This document shows positions 32,538 to 44,529 of a stretch of 64,000 bases of DNA, piece by piece. Position numbers and translations under genes: made by a program. The stretch is from Rheum nobile (Eukaryota; Streptophyta; Magnoliopsida; Caryophyllales; Polygonaceae), in assembly GCA_027886185.1 (NCBI GenBank), contig WOAB01000231.1, forward strand, positions 186,001 through 250,000, in the 5' to 3' direction. Position 1 is the stretch's first letter; every line of letters begins with the position of its first letter. Below the pieces are notes generated by a model that saw nothing but the letters and a program-made list of their open reading frames with translations, was not told the origin of the DNA and made no database searches.

Positions 32538-35500
32538 CTACTCCTCATCCTCCTCCCCTGGATGACTGCCACTTCCTTGACCAGCCTCGTGGACTGAATC
32601 CTGAAACATCTGTGAATAACGTGGTGGAGGGGGGGCTAGGGGTGGTGTCTCCCCAATCAGCATCTCCAACCATGCTCTAACAAGTCCATCATCTACGGTC
32701 GGTCTCCCCTCCTCAGGGGTCTGCAAATAAGATCGGAGCTCACCAGCGACCAACTGGAGGCGCTGTATTAAATAGTAGAAATGTTAGTTAAGACGTAAAA
32801 CTACCAATGACCATAAATTAACGAAGAAAAAAATGTACCGCAACTGCATCCACTACAGCGGGGACATGGAGTGGGCCAGTAGGACGATCTCGTCTCACTG
32901 AAATGGGATCGACCAATGGATGAGACATCTCATCGAACTAGTCCAAATAGTCGACGGAAACGTCCCAAAAATGAGTCGCGGGTCGAAGGCCCTCCAAGTC
33001 GATCAGAGGTCTCGGATCTGCATCCCATGCTCCTAGCAGCTCAACCCCAAACTGAACTGTATAACCTTTGATCTCCGCATTTCGTGTCGCTGTGATGGGA
33101 AGAATCGGAGGAACTGGGATGGTCTGTATAATACCAAATTGTCTGAGTACTCGTTCCGGCATATACGGCTCTGCAATGTTCATAATACATAGCACACCCC
33201 GGAACCGAGATGGGGAAATCTCTGGAGCGTTGTAGTCCACCCCCACCCATGGAGTCCAAGTAACCTGTAACGTCAAATTTCTAAATTAATTATCTATTTA
33301 AAGCAATTGAAGTTTATAAACGTATCGAGAATAAGCTATATATTATATACCTCCTCATATCTCATGTTGTCCAGCATCCGACGTATCTCCACCAAACGTC
33401 CAGTATCTCTACTGGACGCCAACTCCACTCCATCCCTAGCAGCTGCTCCCGCAAATAGCGGGTTTGTAATATAATGTCCGAGAAAATGGCGAAAGTACGC
33501 CCAAATCCATGACTGCACATAATGAAATAACACTATTAGCAAAAAAATAATTAGACAGTAAATTATAACTTTAATAATATGACACGAATAGCTTACCCTA
33601 ATAAGAATCCCGCATGATGCAATCCCCTGCGCTCCACGCCTAAAAGCCTCTCCTAAATTGCGATACAAAAACGCAAGGATGCCGGCTCCCCATGCATAAC
33701 CTCCAGTACTCTCGTGGTCAAACAGAAGGGCAGACCACCAGTGCTTCATGGACTTAGTCGACTTGTCCACCAGGATAGTCGACCCAAGAAGCAACAACAG
33801 ATAATACGTGACAATAACGCTCTCTACTCTATCGGGTGCCGCCATCCTCTCCCTCAATGTCTTCTCTAGATAATCTAATGGGATGCCGCCACCGGAATAC
33901 CACCGCCTCACCTGAACCACGTCAACCCCCAGATCTGTGGTGATACGACTGTAGATCTCATCCTCAGTCAACGCTGAAGTGCAGCTCCTCCCATGAATGG
34001 GAACCCGCAGAATCTGGAAAACATCTAACAATGTAATCATCATCTCTCCGAATGGCAAATGAAATGAACTAGTCTCCGGATGCCATCTCTCCAAAAATGC
34101 AGATATCATAGCAGCATCTATATTGGCGGCGATGCCAACTGTGCGTAAATGTGTAAGGCCGCTGTGCTCTGCAATCCTAAACCACGACTGGGGATCATTG
34201 GTAATGAAGGCCTCGTGACGATATAGCTGGGCAGATCGGACATGGATCCTAACAATCTTGCGACTCTGCAAATAGAAATATAGCATTAGTCAATAAAATT
34301 CATCACATAATTCTAAAATCTAAATTATTTATATTAACAGTTTCACATACCAAATCCTGTATCGCCTGTCGGCGGGCGACGCCTCTAAGAGGAGCTACCT
34401 CTAGAGCAGCAGGCTCTGCGATAATATCATCATCTGCCTCTGGAGCAGCTGGATCTGCATCAGCATCCTCTGGATCTGCCTCTCCTCTCCTCCTCCGTCT
34501 CCTCTGCCTAACGGGAGGGAGTGCAGGATCAACAAACATATGGTGAACAGGATCGGGCTGGGGACGCTCATAAATGGCCTTCGCAATGTACATGGCATAA
34601 CTAGGGAGAAGGATCGGGCAACGTGGACCTCCAGGCATCCACGTCGCATAAGTAGAGGGAAGTCCTGGATCAAAATCACCAACATGACCCGAAAGGGGAA
34701 CGAGAGGTGGATGTGCAGAAGTGGAGGGGCGTACGGGTGACGCAACAAACTGACCAACACCAAACTCAGGAGAGGGGACAAAAGACGGGCCAGGAGAGGA
34801 GAATAAGGGGGATCGGGTAGGGGGAGACTCGTCACGACTCAAATCCTCAGTCCTCAACCTCGGCTCTAATGAATCAACATAATCTAAATCATCATCCATC
34901 TGCGAGTGCATATCATCAGCCATGTCTGTCGTCATCGGCTGCAAATCTACCTCTATATGCTCATCAGCAGGCTCCATATAAACATCATCAGCAATGACGG
35001 TCGGAGGAGGAGGGGCAGAAACAGATAATATATCCACATGGACGATAGCAGCACGACGACGTATAGAATCTGACAACCCTATACGTGGTCTGCGACGATC
35101 AGCCACTGGCGTCGGCTCTGTCCGAACCGAAGGGGTTAAGACCCCCCATAACCTCTAAATTAAATATAATTTAAGTAAATCAAATGGGTATTTCTACTCT
35201 ATTACTTTGGGTCTAGTTTCACAACTAATTTCAAATCTAAATTCACAACTATTTTTAACAATAAAAACACAGCTAAGAATTTCTAATCATAACTTATGCA
35301 CAATATTATAAAGAATTTCTAGTCTAAGTTCATATAACATTTCAAATCAAAATTCACAACTAATTTCAAATCTAAATTCACAACTATTAAATAAATAAAA
35401 AAACACAGTTAAGAATTTCTAATCCTAACCCATGCACAATATTATGGATAGTTTCTAGTCTAACTTCACACAAAATTCATAATCAAATTTTACAATTAAT

Positions 35501-36043
35501 TTCAAATCAAATTCACAACTACGTCGGAAACATAATTTATATACTAAATACACAAAAACATGTTAATTAAAATTCACAATTACTTTCAAATGAAATTTAC
35601 AAATAATCCATTTTATAAGTTATACAATTCAATTTATATAAACATTTTAGTTGGAAATGAAATATAAATTTAGAATATCGAAAAAAAACCTGATGGAGAC
35701 CAGTAAAAATCTGAGCGTTTGGGACCTCTGCCTCTTCCGGCTCCACCGATACGTTTGCCTGAAATCTCGTATGCGGTCTCCCTCCACCCAAAACCCCCAA
35801 ATCACCCTCCTCCACCCCAACCACCACCGGCGTCCCTCCTGCCACCCCAGCAGCCACCACCTCCTCCACCACCGGTGCCACAGCCACCCCAGCAGCCACA
35901 CCGCCTTCCTCCTCCATCGAAGCCGCTGTGGAGACGACGCCGACGCCACTGCTGCCCACCGGCCGCTCTTGCCCTCCACCATTTCCGCCGTTTTCGCCAC
36001 CCCCGAGCTCGGAATCACCCAAGGAAGAAGAATCCATTGCCAA
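32538..36043 (-). pseudogene. Plant mobile domain (PMD, MAIN-like / PP7 long-form-like) gene, six exons, one nonsense codon
   Basis: Minus-strand exons 36043-35690, 35154-34351, 34265-33597, 33512-33351, 33264-32839 and 32762-32538 all join in phase 0 with GT-AG borders, about 879 codons. Exon 1 is Gly/Val/Glu-rich, and exon 2 is Pro/Asp-rich with a Arg-rich patch (RQRRRRRRGEAD). Exon 3 has the PMD core: LERWHPETSSFHLPFGEMMI, TLLDVFQILRVPIHGR, KHWWSALLFDHES. Exons 4-6 carry SWIWAYFRHFLGHY, VTWTPWVGVDY and a short acidic tail ending GEEDEE. The only interruption is a TAG at 32938-32940 in exon 5, after VSVDYLD; the frame is open again to the donor. PMD proteins occur as host genes linked to silencing and as passengers of transposons. 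Here the surroundings suggest a transposon passenger, but no TIRs were found. Confidence 0.85.
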
Positions 36044-36156
36044 TTTTGAGAATCAACCAACGAAGGAAGAAGAATCAAGCGATTAAAATGTTAGGGTTTT
36101 TTTCGATTTCGTCGACCAGGGGGAAGAAGACGACGCTGGGAATTATAAAATTGGCC

Positions 36157-36284
36157 GTGCGCGTATGCTACGCGCACGCGTAAGTGGGCCGGCCCATTTA
36201 CCATGCGCCTACGCTACGCGCATGGGTTTCTTCCTCATTTTCCTAAAATACCATTTATAACCCTGTGCGCGTATGTTAGGCGCA
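36157..36284. repeat. CpG-rich hairpin array upstream of the PMD gene
   Basis: GTGCGCGTA-TGC-TACGCGCAC at 36157-36177, GGGCCGGCCC at 36186-36195, CCATGCGC-CTACGCTAC-GCGCATGG at 36201-36225 and TGCGC-GTATGTTAG-GCGCA at 36266-36284. The three longer ones share arms (TGCGC/GCGCA) and a TA-NGY-TA loop core. The array lies 110-240 bp upstream of the PMD start, in promoter position. Confidence 0.8.
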
Positions 36285-36493
36285 TCAAACTATACGCGTA
36301 CCTTAAGCGCACAAAATCGCGTCCATTTAGCTAAAAAACCACGTGTATTTAGCCTTTTCGTAATAAAATGAATATATTTTTGAAGAGATTATAATATATT
36401 TACATAAACATGACCATTTGGTATTAACAAAATCAAATTGTTTTGTAATCAAACAATAATGGCAACAATATAATAAAGGGAATGTCTAAATAT
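36285..36493. other. AT-rich spacer before the hAT element
   Basis: No gene seen. Its last 8 bases, CTAAATAT (36486-36493), are the target duplication of the following hAT element. Confidence 0.5.
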
Positions 36494-39400
36494 TAGACCT
36501 GTCAACTGGGTCGGGCAGGTCGGGTTCGGGTCATTCGGGTTCGGGTAAAAAAACGGGTTCGGGTCAATCGGGTAACGGGTCGGTCGGGTTTCAACTTTCG
36601 GGTTTGGCTCGGGTTCGGGTTGACCCAACGGGTCTACATTTCATCATTTTTTCTTGAAAAAAAAAATCTAATATCACATTATTGACAAATTAAAGATGAT
36701 AAATCTGAAATAATATGTATATAATACGACTAAAAAAACTAAATAATGCAGCCTTTCTTCACGATTAATATGTCACAGATAAGGATGAATCCTTAGTGAA
36801 ATAATCAAGACCAAAGTTCCACAAATCACAATACAGCCTTTTTCTTTCCACTGTGTACGTAATCACTTCTTAATTATAAGTAAATTTAAATTCTTCATGA
36901 ACTCAAAAAAAATATAGAAGTTCTCCATTGATCAACCAAACTGCATCATGGATAACAAAGTTCTCCATTGATGAGCGAATTTCTCCCTAAACTCAAAAAA
37001 AATATAGAAGTCAAGACATAAACTATAAATGCCAATATTCAGCTCAATTTGTCATAGCTAATAGAGTATGCCAAAAGGTCTAACTTAGATGGAAATCAAA
37101 CAGCAGTACAACACTCAAATCAAACAATAATGAAACAAATCAAACAACACTACAACATTCAAATCATACAAAAGTTACAAACTGCATCATTCCTTCTCTT
37201 TATTGTTGTCTTGATCTGTAGAAATTTGAAATTCCAGCCCTTCAAGTTCTTGATCCTTTGCATTATACAAGATTTGCATCAAACTTTGACAAACTTTCAA
37301 TAGAAAAATGATGTTATATAGAAATTAACTTTACCGTCTTCTACTTCAAACCCAAATAACCAAGAGCGTGTAGTCATAAGAGCATCAACAGTGTCGGTAT
37401 CAAGAGAAGATCTCCACCTCGTAATAATTCTACTCCCCATACTAAAAGCAGACTCAGATGCCACGGTCGTAATGGGAGTCGCTAAAATATCTCTTGCCAT
37501 TTGAGCAAGCAAAGGATATTTACCTGCATTATCCTTCCACCATACAAGCACATTGAAAATACCTTTGGGTCTCAGTCTAGGTGCCTCTAAATATGCATCT
37601 ATTTCAGAGCTATCACTTAACTTATCAAAATAGTCAAGTCCCTACAAAAGAATTAACATATATTCAAAAACATTTAATAAAAAAGGGAACAAAAATCAAA
37701 CAATAATGAATACAATTAATTAGTAGCAAACCAAATACTATCTATTATCTAAACTAGATTACCTCTACTTCTTCTCCATGATGTTCTTCAGCCTCACTCA
37801 TGCTTCCTCCTACTTCGGGACCAACGTGCGTTTTGTACTCATCAAACAAGTTGCGAAATTGGGTTTTCACATGCTCAGTCTTTGATGTGAAAGTTTCAGC
37901 ATCTAACTCTTTGAAACAATGTTCAATAAGCTGAAATTTATAACGAGGATCCAACATGGCAGCAAAGGAAAGTAACAAACTGTAGTTTTGCCAATACTTG
38001 TCAAACTTTACCTTCATCCTCAATGCCATTTCACTCAGGAACTTATCATCAGAAGAAGAATGTTTCAATAATAAAATCTTAATTCTCCAAATACTATGCA
38101 AATACAGATTAGCTGTAGGATAATTCTTTCCAGAGATTAGAGTCGTGAGTTGATCAAAAGGCTTTAGCAGTTCACACATTTTTTCAACTCTAAGCCATTC
38201 TTCATCAGTTGGAAGAGTAGGAAAACCAGAATCAGCTCTTTCCATGCTCCTTAAAAAAGCATTATGATATATCAACGCTCTATCAAGCATTTTATAGGTA
38301 GAGTTCCATCTTGTACAACAATCCAAACATATCTTCTTAGAACAATCAATCCCAGCATACAGAGCAGTTTCCCAAAACTTCAAGATTCTACGCTCTGAAC
38401 CAGTAACATACTTCACCATCAACCTGATCTTACACACCCCCGCATCAATTAATAGCAAACCATCTTGAACAACCAAGTTCAAGATATGAGCGCTACAACG
38501 TACATGGAAGTAATCACCATCACATAGCAAAGAATTGTACAAAGAGAGGCTGCGAGTTAACATAGCTTGCATATTGTCATTGCATCGGGCATTATCTAAT
38601 GTGATGGAAAACACTTTTTCTTCAATTTCCCAACTCCTTAAGAGACCTAATATTCTATCATGTAACACTATTGCAGTGTGGGGTGGTCCTACATGACAAA
38701 AATCCAGAATGATGGAATGTAACTTCCATTTAGCATCAATATAGTGTGCAGTCAAAGAAAGATAACCTTGACTCACAGAAGAAGTCCACATATCACTAGT
38801 AAGGCAAATTCTCCCGGGAACTGCATGTAAGAGATCTCTAATCCTTCCTTTCTCTCTTGTATGAATTTTCATAACATAATTCTTGGCTGTATTTCTACAA
38901 ATGGATTTGAAACCTGGATTTAATAACCTATGAAGACTCCTAGTTGCAGCATGCTCTACAAAGATAAAAGGATATGCGTGTCTGATAATGCATAATGCAA
39001 CTGCTTCCTTATAGTCAGACATGTTAAAGCCACCCGCTAACTCTGCATCTTTCATGGGCAGCCCTTTACCACTTCTTATATTTGATTCACAAATTTTATT
39101 ATGACGTATAAAATTGGAAGTACCATACACCGAAGAAGCGAAAATTGGTCCTTCTTTATAGAACTTGCAAACAGCCCTCGCTTCACCATCTTCAAATACA
39201 TCTCCATCATATACGTCATAATCTTTCCAAATTGGAGCAGTCCATTTCCTTTTCCAAACCTCTGAAGTGTCAGCTTGAGTTGGGGAGACATAATCGCCTA
39301 CTATACTTGGCGTAGACGATAACACAGAAGCAACTACAAAACAAAATTGAACATATTAAGTCATTATATTAGTGAATAAATAATACAACTCTTTGTATTA

Positions 39401-40859
39401 GGATAATGGATTCATGAATAGATAGTAAATAGTTACCTAGATCCGGAGATGAGGATGATGCTACTATATAATAGACATCAAATAGCATAAGTTAGTAGAA
39501 TTAATGAAATACTAAAAGGTAAAAACTTTTAGAATTATAATGAATAATGATGATTAGAGAAGATGTAGTTACATGGAGTTGACGTAGAATTGGTTCCAAA
39601 TCCATCCCCAAATGATGATGATCCTAAAGCAGTACAACTGGTTCCAAATCCAGATCGAAATGGCAATAAAGGTGCATTTGATTTTTTTGACGGACGAGAA
39701 CTTTTAGCTGGTGGCATGTTTAGTATTATACGGTTACCTATATAAACAGGAATTAGAAAGCACACATAAACTAAATCAGTTTATGTGGAGTTTATAAATC
39801 CATAAATAAACTGGACAAGAAGCTTATATGTGCAGTTTATATTCAACACAACAATTTTCAGAATTGAGGAAACTTGCCCAAACAAGCAGTAGTGACTACT
39901 GAGTAATGAGAAACAAACACTGACAAGTTGCTTGTTTGTCGAAATAAACGCTGACAAAATATAAGCCAGGACCTCACTTGACAGTGATTGCTTTTTCACC
40001 ATTTTTTTGTGTACACAATATTTTCCAGAACATAATGTTTTCACTAAGCATGAATTTATAGTCAACAATCATGTAATGCAAAATTAGTGATTCAGAACAA
40101 CATATAATGGCATACGACATGGATAGTAAGAAAAATTAGTGATATAGAACACTAAGAAACCCCAAATTCAAATTCATATCACTTGAAGCTCCCAACTCAT
40201 TCATCAATCAAAAAATAAGCAAGTGCTATATGTTACAGAGGAGCAAGAATACTCAAAACTGAATGCCGGAGAAATACTCAAAACACTCAAAACTGAATCC
40301 CAATTTGCGAAAAGGAGCAAGAATCTGAGAGCAGATTATACAGTTTTCAATTTCATAAACTAAGATCTGAGTGACTCGTCAAAGAGGAAGCAGGCGACTA
40401 GGCGAGGGTCGAAGAAATAAATCGTGAAATAGAAATAAATCAAAGCAAGGATAAATACCTCAATGTCTTCACCGGAGAATAGTCGAAGAGGAAGCCGGCG
40501 AGGGTCGAAGAGGAAGCCGACGAGGGTCGAAGAGGAAGCCGGCGAGGGTCGAGCGCAGTGAAGGCGACTGCAATGCGAAGGAGAACAGAGGCTCTCGTGG
40601 GAGACGGGAAGGGAAGGAGAACAGAGGCGCTCTCGTGGGACTGTGGGAGATGGGAAGGGAAGGAGAACAAAATATTAGGGTTTTTTTTTACTTTTTGGTA
40701 CAACCCGACGGGTCAACCCGGTCGGGTCCGACCCGACCCGAAAATATTCGGGTTGATCGGGTTCGGGTTTAAATCGGGTTCGGGTTAAGAATTTTCGGGT
40801 TTTGACCCACTATTTTTCGGGCGGGTCGGGTCGGGTTGGGTCGATTTTTGACAGGTCTA
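36494..40859 (-). mobile_element. Autonomous-looking hAT transposon, 4366 bp
   Basis: Terminal inverted repeats TAGACCTGTCAA / TTGACAGGTCTA (12 bp, perfect). Perfect 8-bp target duplication CTAAATAT at 36486-36493 and 40860-40867. Both subterminal regions are rich in GGTCGGGTTCGGG words, in opposite orientation (36510-36640 and 40705-40845). The transposase gene occupies the centre on the minus strand and is uninterrupted. Confidence 0.95.
37297..39717 (-). CDS. hAT transposase (zinc finger BED / RICESLEEPER-like), ~695 aa
   Basis: Exons on the minus strand: 39717-39573, 39463-39437, 39333-37763 and 37641-37297. Junction phases match and no stop intervenes (2088 nt). It begins MPPAKSSRPSKKSN. 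A BED-type finger region follows (AVCKFYKEG...YGTSNFIRHNKIC); the usual C-x2-C pair reads C-K-F-Y, so one zinc ligand appears lost. The RNase H-like hAT core has LTSDMWTSSVSQGYLSLTAH, FSITLDNARCNDNM and FHVRCSAHILNLVVQDGL. The last exon carries the dimerisation domain with PITTVASESAFSMGSR. Length and order fit plant hAT transposases. Intactness suggests recent activity or recent selection. Confidence 0.92.
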
Positions 40860-40867
40860 CTAAATAT

Positions 40868-41700
40868 ATTCATAACCTTTTTAATAAGTAAATGGTCTTC
40901 AAATAATGGAACCCTAAAACGCTACCGAGCTCGCCCCTTCTCCTGCTCCGGCCGCCGCCTCTCTGCCTTACCATCGCCCTTGCCCTTCCCCTTGCTTTTA
41001 AATTTGCAAGCTTCTCTCAATCTCTCCATCTAGAACATCCAAATCTGGTTACAATCCAGCTTTATTACTCTCAAATCTCCCCTCATCTTGTGTTCAATCG
41101 TCTACATAGTACCAATAATGGCAGAATATCTCAACAACTCCCTCTTCCTCCTTCTGATGAGTACTCTTGACTGTGAAACCGTACCCCCGTAAAATCTAGC
41201 TCAATAGTGGCCATCTTTTTGGGGGTTCTCTCATTTTTGGACTTGGGCGTTGGGTGGAGCTGGCCATTCCATCCTTCTGCTGAGATTTCATTTTCGGATT
41301 TTGGGGCGCCGCTTGACTTTCATCCTTTCTTTCGCTGTTGGATCTTGCTCTCTTTGGCCTTGTGTTGTGGTTGGCCTTGGTGGTTTTTCATCCGCTGCTT
41401 TGCTACTGTGCATGTGTACTATTATGAACCCTTGATCTCTGACTAGAAGACCAAATCTGACCAGAAATTCATGTGCTCTCTGACCCCTTCTCTTTTATCT
41501 CTTTATGAACATTAATATGTGTGGTGACCTCTCCTATATAAACAACACCTTGGAACTGATTATTGCACAACACTCCCATCTGCTATATACTGAACAAAAA
41601 CTACTCTCACTCTCTCTGATTGCAATTTTCTCTGATTATTTGCTATGTGTTTGCAATTCTTGGTGTTGGTTTTCCTTGCCCGGTTAAGGGAAAAAGGACC
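40868..41700 (+). other. GC/pyrimidine-rich leader, possibly 5' region of the LINE-type ORF
   Basis: Between the hAT element and the DUF4283-type coding segment. Contains CT-rich sequence (CCGGCCGCCGCCTCTCTGCC near 40950), as in plant LINE 5' leaders, but no supported ORF. The boundary of the retroelement is not resolved. Confidence 0.3.
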
Positions 41701-41960
41701 ATGAAGGAGGCCCTTTGTTCTGACCCTGGAGTTTGTTCTTCCAAAGGAAAAAGTGTTCTTACTACCAACAACTCATCTTACCCCTGATGTTCCACCTACT
41801 ATTACCATATCCACAGAACGACAGTCTAAACCCTCCTTCTCTAAAAGTCTTGCTTTGGTTAAACCTGCTATTAACATGGTTGTTTTTAGATCTACACTCG
41901 TTAGAGAGAATATTCCCAAACTGCAAGAAACTTCTTTTGTGGGATATATTATTGGTGACC
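41701..41960 (+). pseudogene. DUF4283-type (LINE ORF1-like) coding segment, part 1
   Basis: The frame at 41753-41960 reads PSFSKSLALVKPAINMVVFR and ends VGYIIGD, where a poly(T)-bearing insertion begins. The continuation PIDPARLNTKLKNDWKYVKG is found at 43064. This N-terminal part of a DUF4283 domain is typical of the first ORF of plant L1-type LINEs. Non-functional because it is split three times. Confidence 0.65.
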
Positions 41961-43055
41961 TTTTTTTTTTAATAAAGTAAAAATTCGAGAATCCAAAACA
42001 ACCAAACCTGAAAACTCGAGAGGCCGAATAATCGGCGTCGAAATATCCGACAAAGCAACCGATCAACAGAACAAACAACAAGACACAACAACAAAGAGCA
42101 CAATAAAAATTAAAAAAACAACAGACACAATAGAGAACAAAATATAGACACAACCGAACAAGCAGACCTACAAGGCTTAATCAGCGAGAAAGTCTTCAAA
42201 CAGGGGTTGGAAACCACCAACAAGTCGTTTGAAGCAGCTGGAAAGAAGAAACAATCTGGAGGCAATTCGTCAGTAGAAACCACCGGGGATCACACGATCA
42301 CTATCTTGTCTCGAACCGAAACAACAGTCTCAAATCAAACCAAAAGGAGAACCTGCAACAACACACACAAGGAGAAAGGCGGGGGACAGGGAAAGAAAAC
42401 GCTAGGCGGGGGACAGGGGAGGGAGGAGGGCGGCGAAGAAGGGAAAAGGAGGAAGACAAGGGGAGGGGCGGCGGCGGCCAGAGAGGGAGGCCAAAGAGGA
42501 AGAAGGCGGCGGCGGCGGCCAGAGAGGGCAGAAAGGAAGAAGGCGGCGACGAGGTGGTGGGGCTCTTCTGGGAGCAAGAGAAACCAGATCCGACACGTCT
42601 CCGGTGGGCGGCGACCTGGCTTTCTGAACGGAGGCGACGGGGCGGAGAGGAAGAAGTCTGGCCAGCAGAGAAGGTAAGGCGGGGCGCGGTGGAGAGGTGG
42701 TGTGGGTGGAGCGCGGTCGATCTGCGGCTCAAAAGGCACCATCCGACGCGGTCGGAACGGAGCTACACGGCTCCGGTGAGGTCGGAGCGGAGAGGGGCTA
42801 CACGAATGGAGCGCAGTCGGAGGCGGCGGGGGACTCGGTCGGAGCGAAGCTCGGTCGGAGCGGCCATGGAGGCGGCGAGGGTGGTGCTTGCCATGGGGTG
42901 GAGGATGCCATGGTGGCGGCGGGGTGGTGGTTGCCATGGTGGAGGCTGGCTCCAAAAGGAGCAGGTTTTTAGGGCCGGCTATGGCTGTTTCATTTTCTCT
43001 CTGAATTTGCTGGATTCTACTTCTTGTTTCTGTTGTTGCTGATTATTCTGCCTTC
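41961..43055 (-). mobile_element. 1.1-kb poly(A) retroinsertion (LINE-like or processed transcript)
   Basis: On the minus strand it ends in TTTATT followed by A10 at 41961-41970. A perfect 12-bp target duplication TTATTGGTGACC lies at 41949-41960 and 43056-43067. A poly(A) end and a 7-20 bp duplication are hallmarks of target-primed reverse transcription. The body is extremely C/T-rich on this strand (42300-42960), with Pro/Arg-rich open frames that I do not trust as genes. No RT or endonuclease is seen, so it is a short non-autonomous copy. Confidence 0.82.
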
Positions 43056-43214
43056 TTATTGGTGACCCTATTGATCCTGCTAGACTCAACACAAAGTTGA
43101 AAAATGATTGGAAATATGTGAAAGGCTCTTTTGGCATTGTTGAAAGGCCTAATCTATGTTTCGAACATTGGTTTGCCAATCCTATTGACCAAAAAAGAAT
43201 TTGGGAAGGGAGAC
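43056..43214 (+). pseudogene. DUF4283-type coding segment, part 2
   Basis: GDPIDPARLNTKLKNDWKYV continues to CFEHWFANPIDQKRIWEGR, in frame with part 1 once the retroinsertion is skipped. Interrupted at 43215 by an Athila-like element (target duplication GAGAC). It resumes at 48818 as PYHIFGKLLLLKPWVFTT. Confidence 0.7.
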
Positions 43215-44529
43215 TGACAGAGCTAAAGTCGTGATGCCTATCAAATAAATCCCAAAATACCTACTAAGTAGTATAGTAAGCAAGACAGGGTCGATCCCAC
43301 AGAGAGTCAGGTTATCAATTTGTGCAATTCGTTATCACCAACTAGGAACTAGGGGGGTTTGTTTGTGTTTATCGTAACCAAAGTAAACAAAGCAAGTAAA
43401 TAAGTTCGCAGGAAACGGTTGTAAATATAATGGGGAAAAGCGCCACACTCAACAGAGATCCACACAACAATAGATAGGTCGATCACGAAATTCTATCAAT
43501 CTCAAGTTCTTAATATTCCTATAGTTGTTCTTATCCTGATCTTAGATAACTATTAGTTCTACCATCCCTAATAGTACTTATTACTAAATCAAATCCGAAA
43601 ACCTTCAAGACTCAATGAAGCAATAGCATTCAACCAAGGATTCAACAAGATACATGCAGTAGAAACAACCCGTTACTATAAGCATACAATTAACTCTCTC
43701 TCATGATGAAGCGCTCTGATCCCCTATACGCAACAATCGTGCTCGCTACTAGATATGCAACCCGAACCCGGAATCACAAGTCCTAGCAATTAGGAAGATA
43801 TCAATAAACCTAGGTGATCAATCTAGATAAATCAACATAAACCAATAATCGATCAAGCACAAGAGAATTAATCCAACTAGATAGGAAAACGAACAAGAGT
43901 AGAAAACTCACAACCAATCAATTGCTGGTTTCAAACTGTCAAGTGCAACAATGGAGGTTTAGTTCTCCGTTAGGGTTTGTGAGAGAAAAATACGTAAAAC
44001 AGTGGCTTCTAGGGTTAACCACAAAGTGTTCTAAAATAGTCTTAAATACTAGGAAACCAATATGGAATAAAATAAGGAAATAATAACATTCCGAAATATA
44101 AATCCTCGGATAAACAAAAAAATAGAAATAAAACTCGGAAATAAATCTCGTCAGCGCCTTACCACCGCGGGGTGCGGTGGCCTTCCTGCCACGGGGGGCG
44201 GTAAGCTGCCGTGGCCAGGCGTCAACTCTTCTTGCCGTTGGGGGCGGCCATCTTCACACCGCCGGGGGCGGTGGTCTTCAGACTCGTCTTTTTCTTCTCC
44301 TAGCTTGCCTCGCACCACTTCTTAGCACATCTCTTCACTCCATTGGCGTCTTCTATTGGTGGCTTCCTCCTCAGTGTCTCCAGTGATCTCCAATATAGCT
44401 CAAACACTCCTAATAACACCAAACTTCGCCCCCAAACGCCATGCACATGAATGTGCCTAAATCTACCCGAATGGCACCAATAAACCCTCTAATGACTCTT
44501 ACTTAAGCCCTACAAAGTAGTGCTTATCA
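43215..44529 (-). repeat. LTR of Athila-like element 1 (3' LTR in element orientation)
   Basis: Reads TGACAGAGCTAAAG...GTGCTTATCA on +. Carries four CCGC-NGGGG-GCGG-type palindromes at 44162-44180, ~44189, ~44233 and ~44258. Very similar to its partner at 47498-48812. Confidence 0.93.

Noticed and set aside
35651..36183. Plus-strand Pro-rich frames
   Set aside because: Antisense shadow of PMD exon 1, which is supported by splicing to the conserved exons.
36500..36640. GGGTTCGGG runs resembling telomeric repeat
   Set aside because: The word is GGTTCGG, not TTTAGGG, and it forms the subterminal region of a hAT element with TIR and TSD.
42207..42955. Gly/Arg-rich + frame and Pro-rich - frame
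   Set aside because: Both come from the same GC-skewed retroinsertion. No known domain and no counterpart family is visible.
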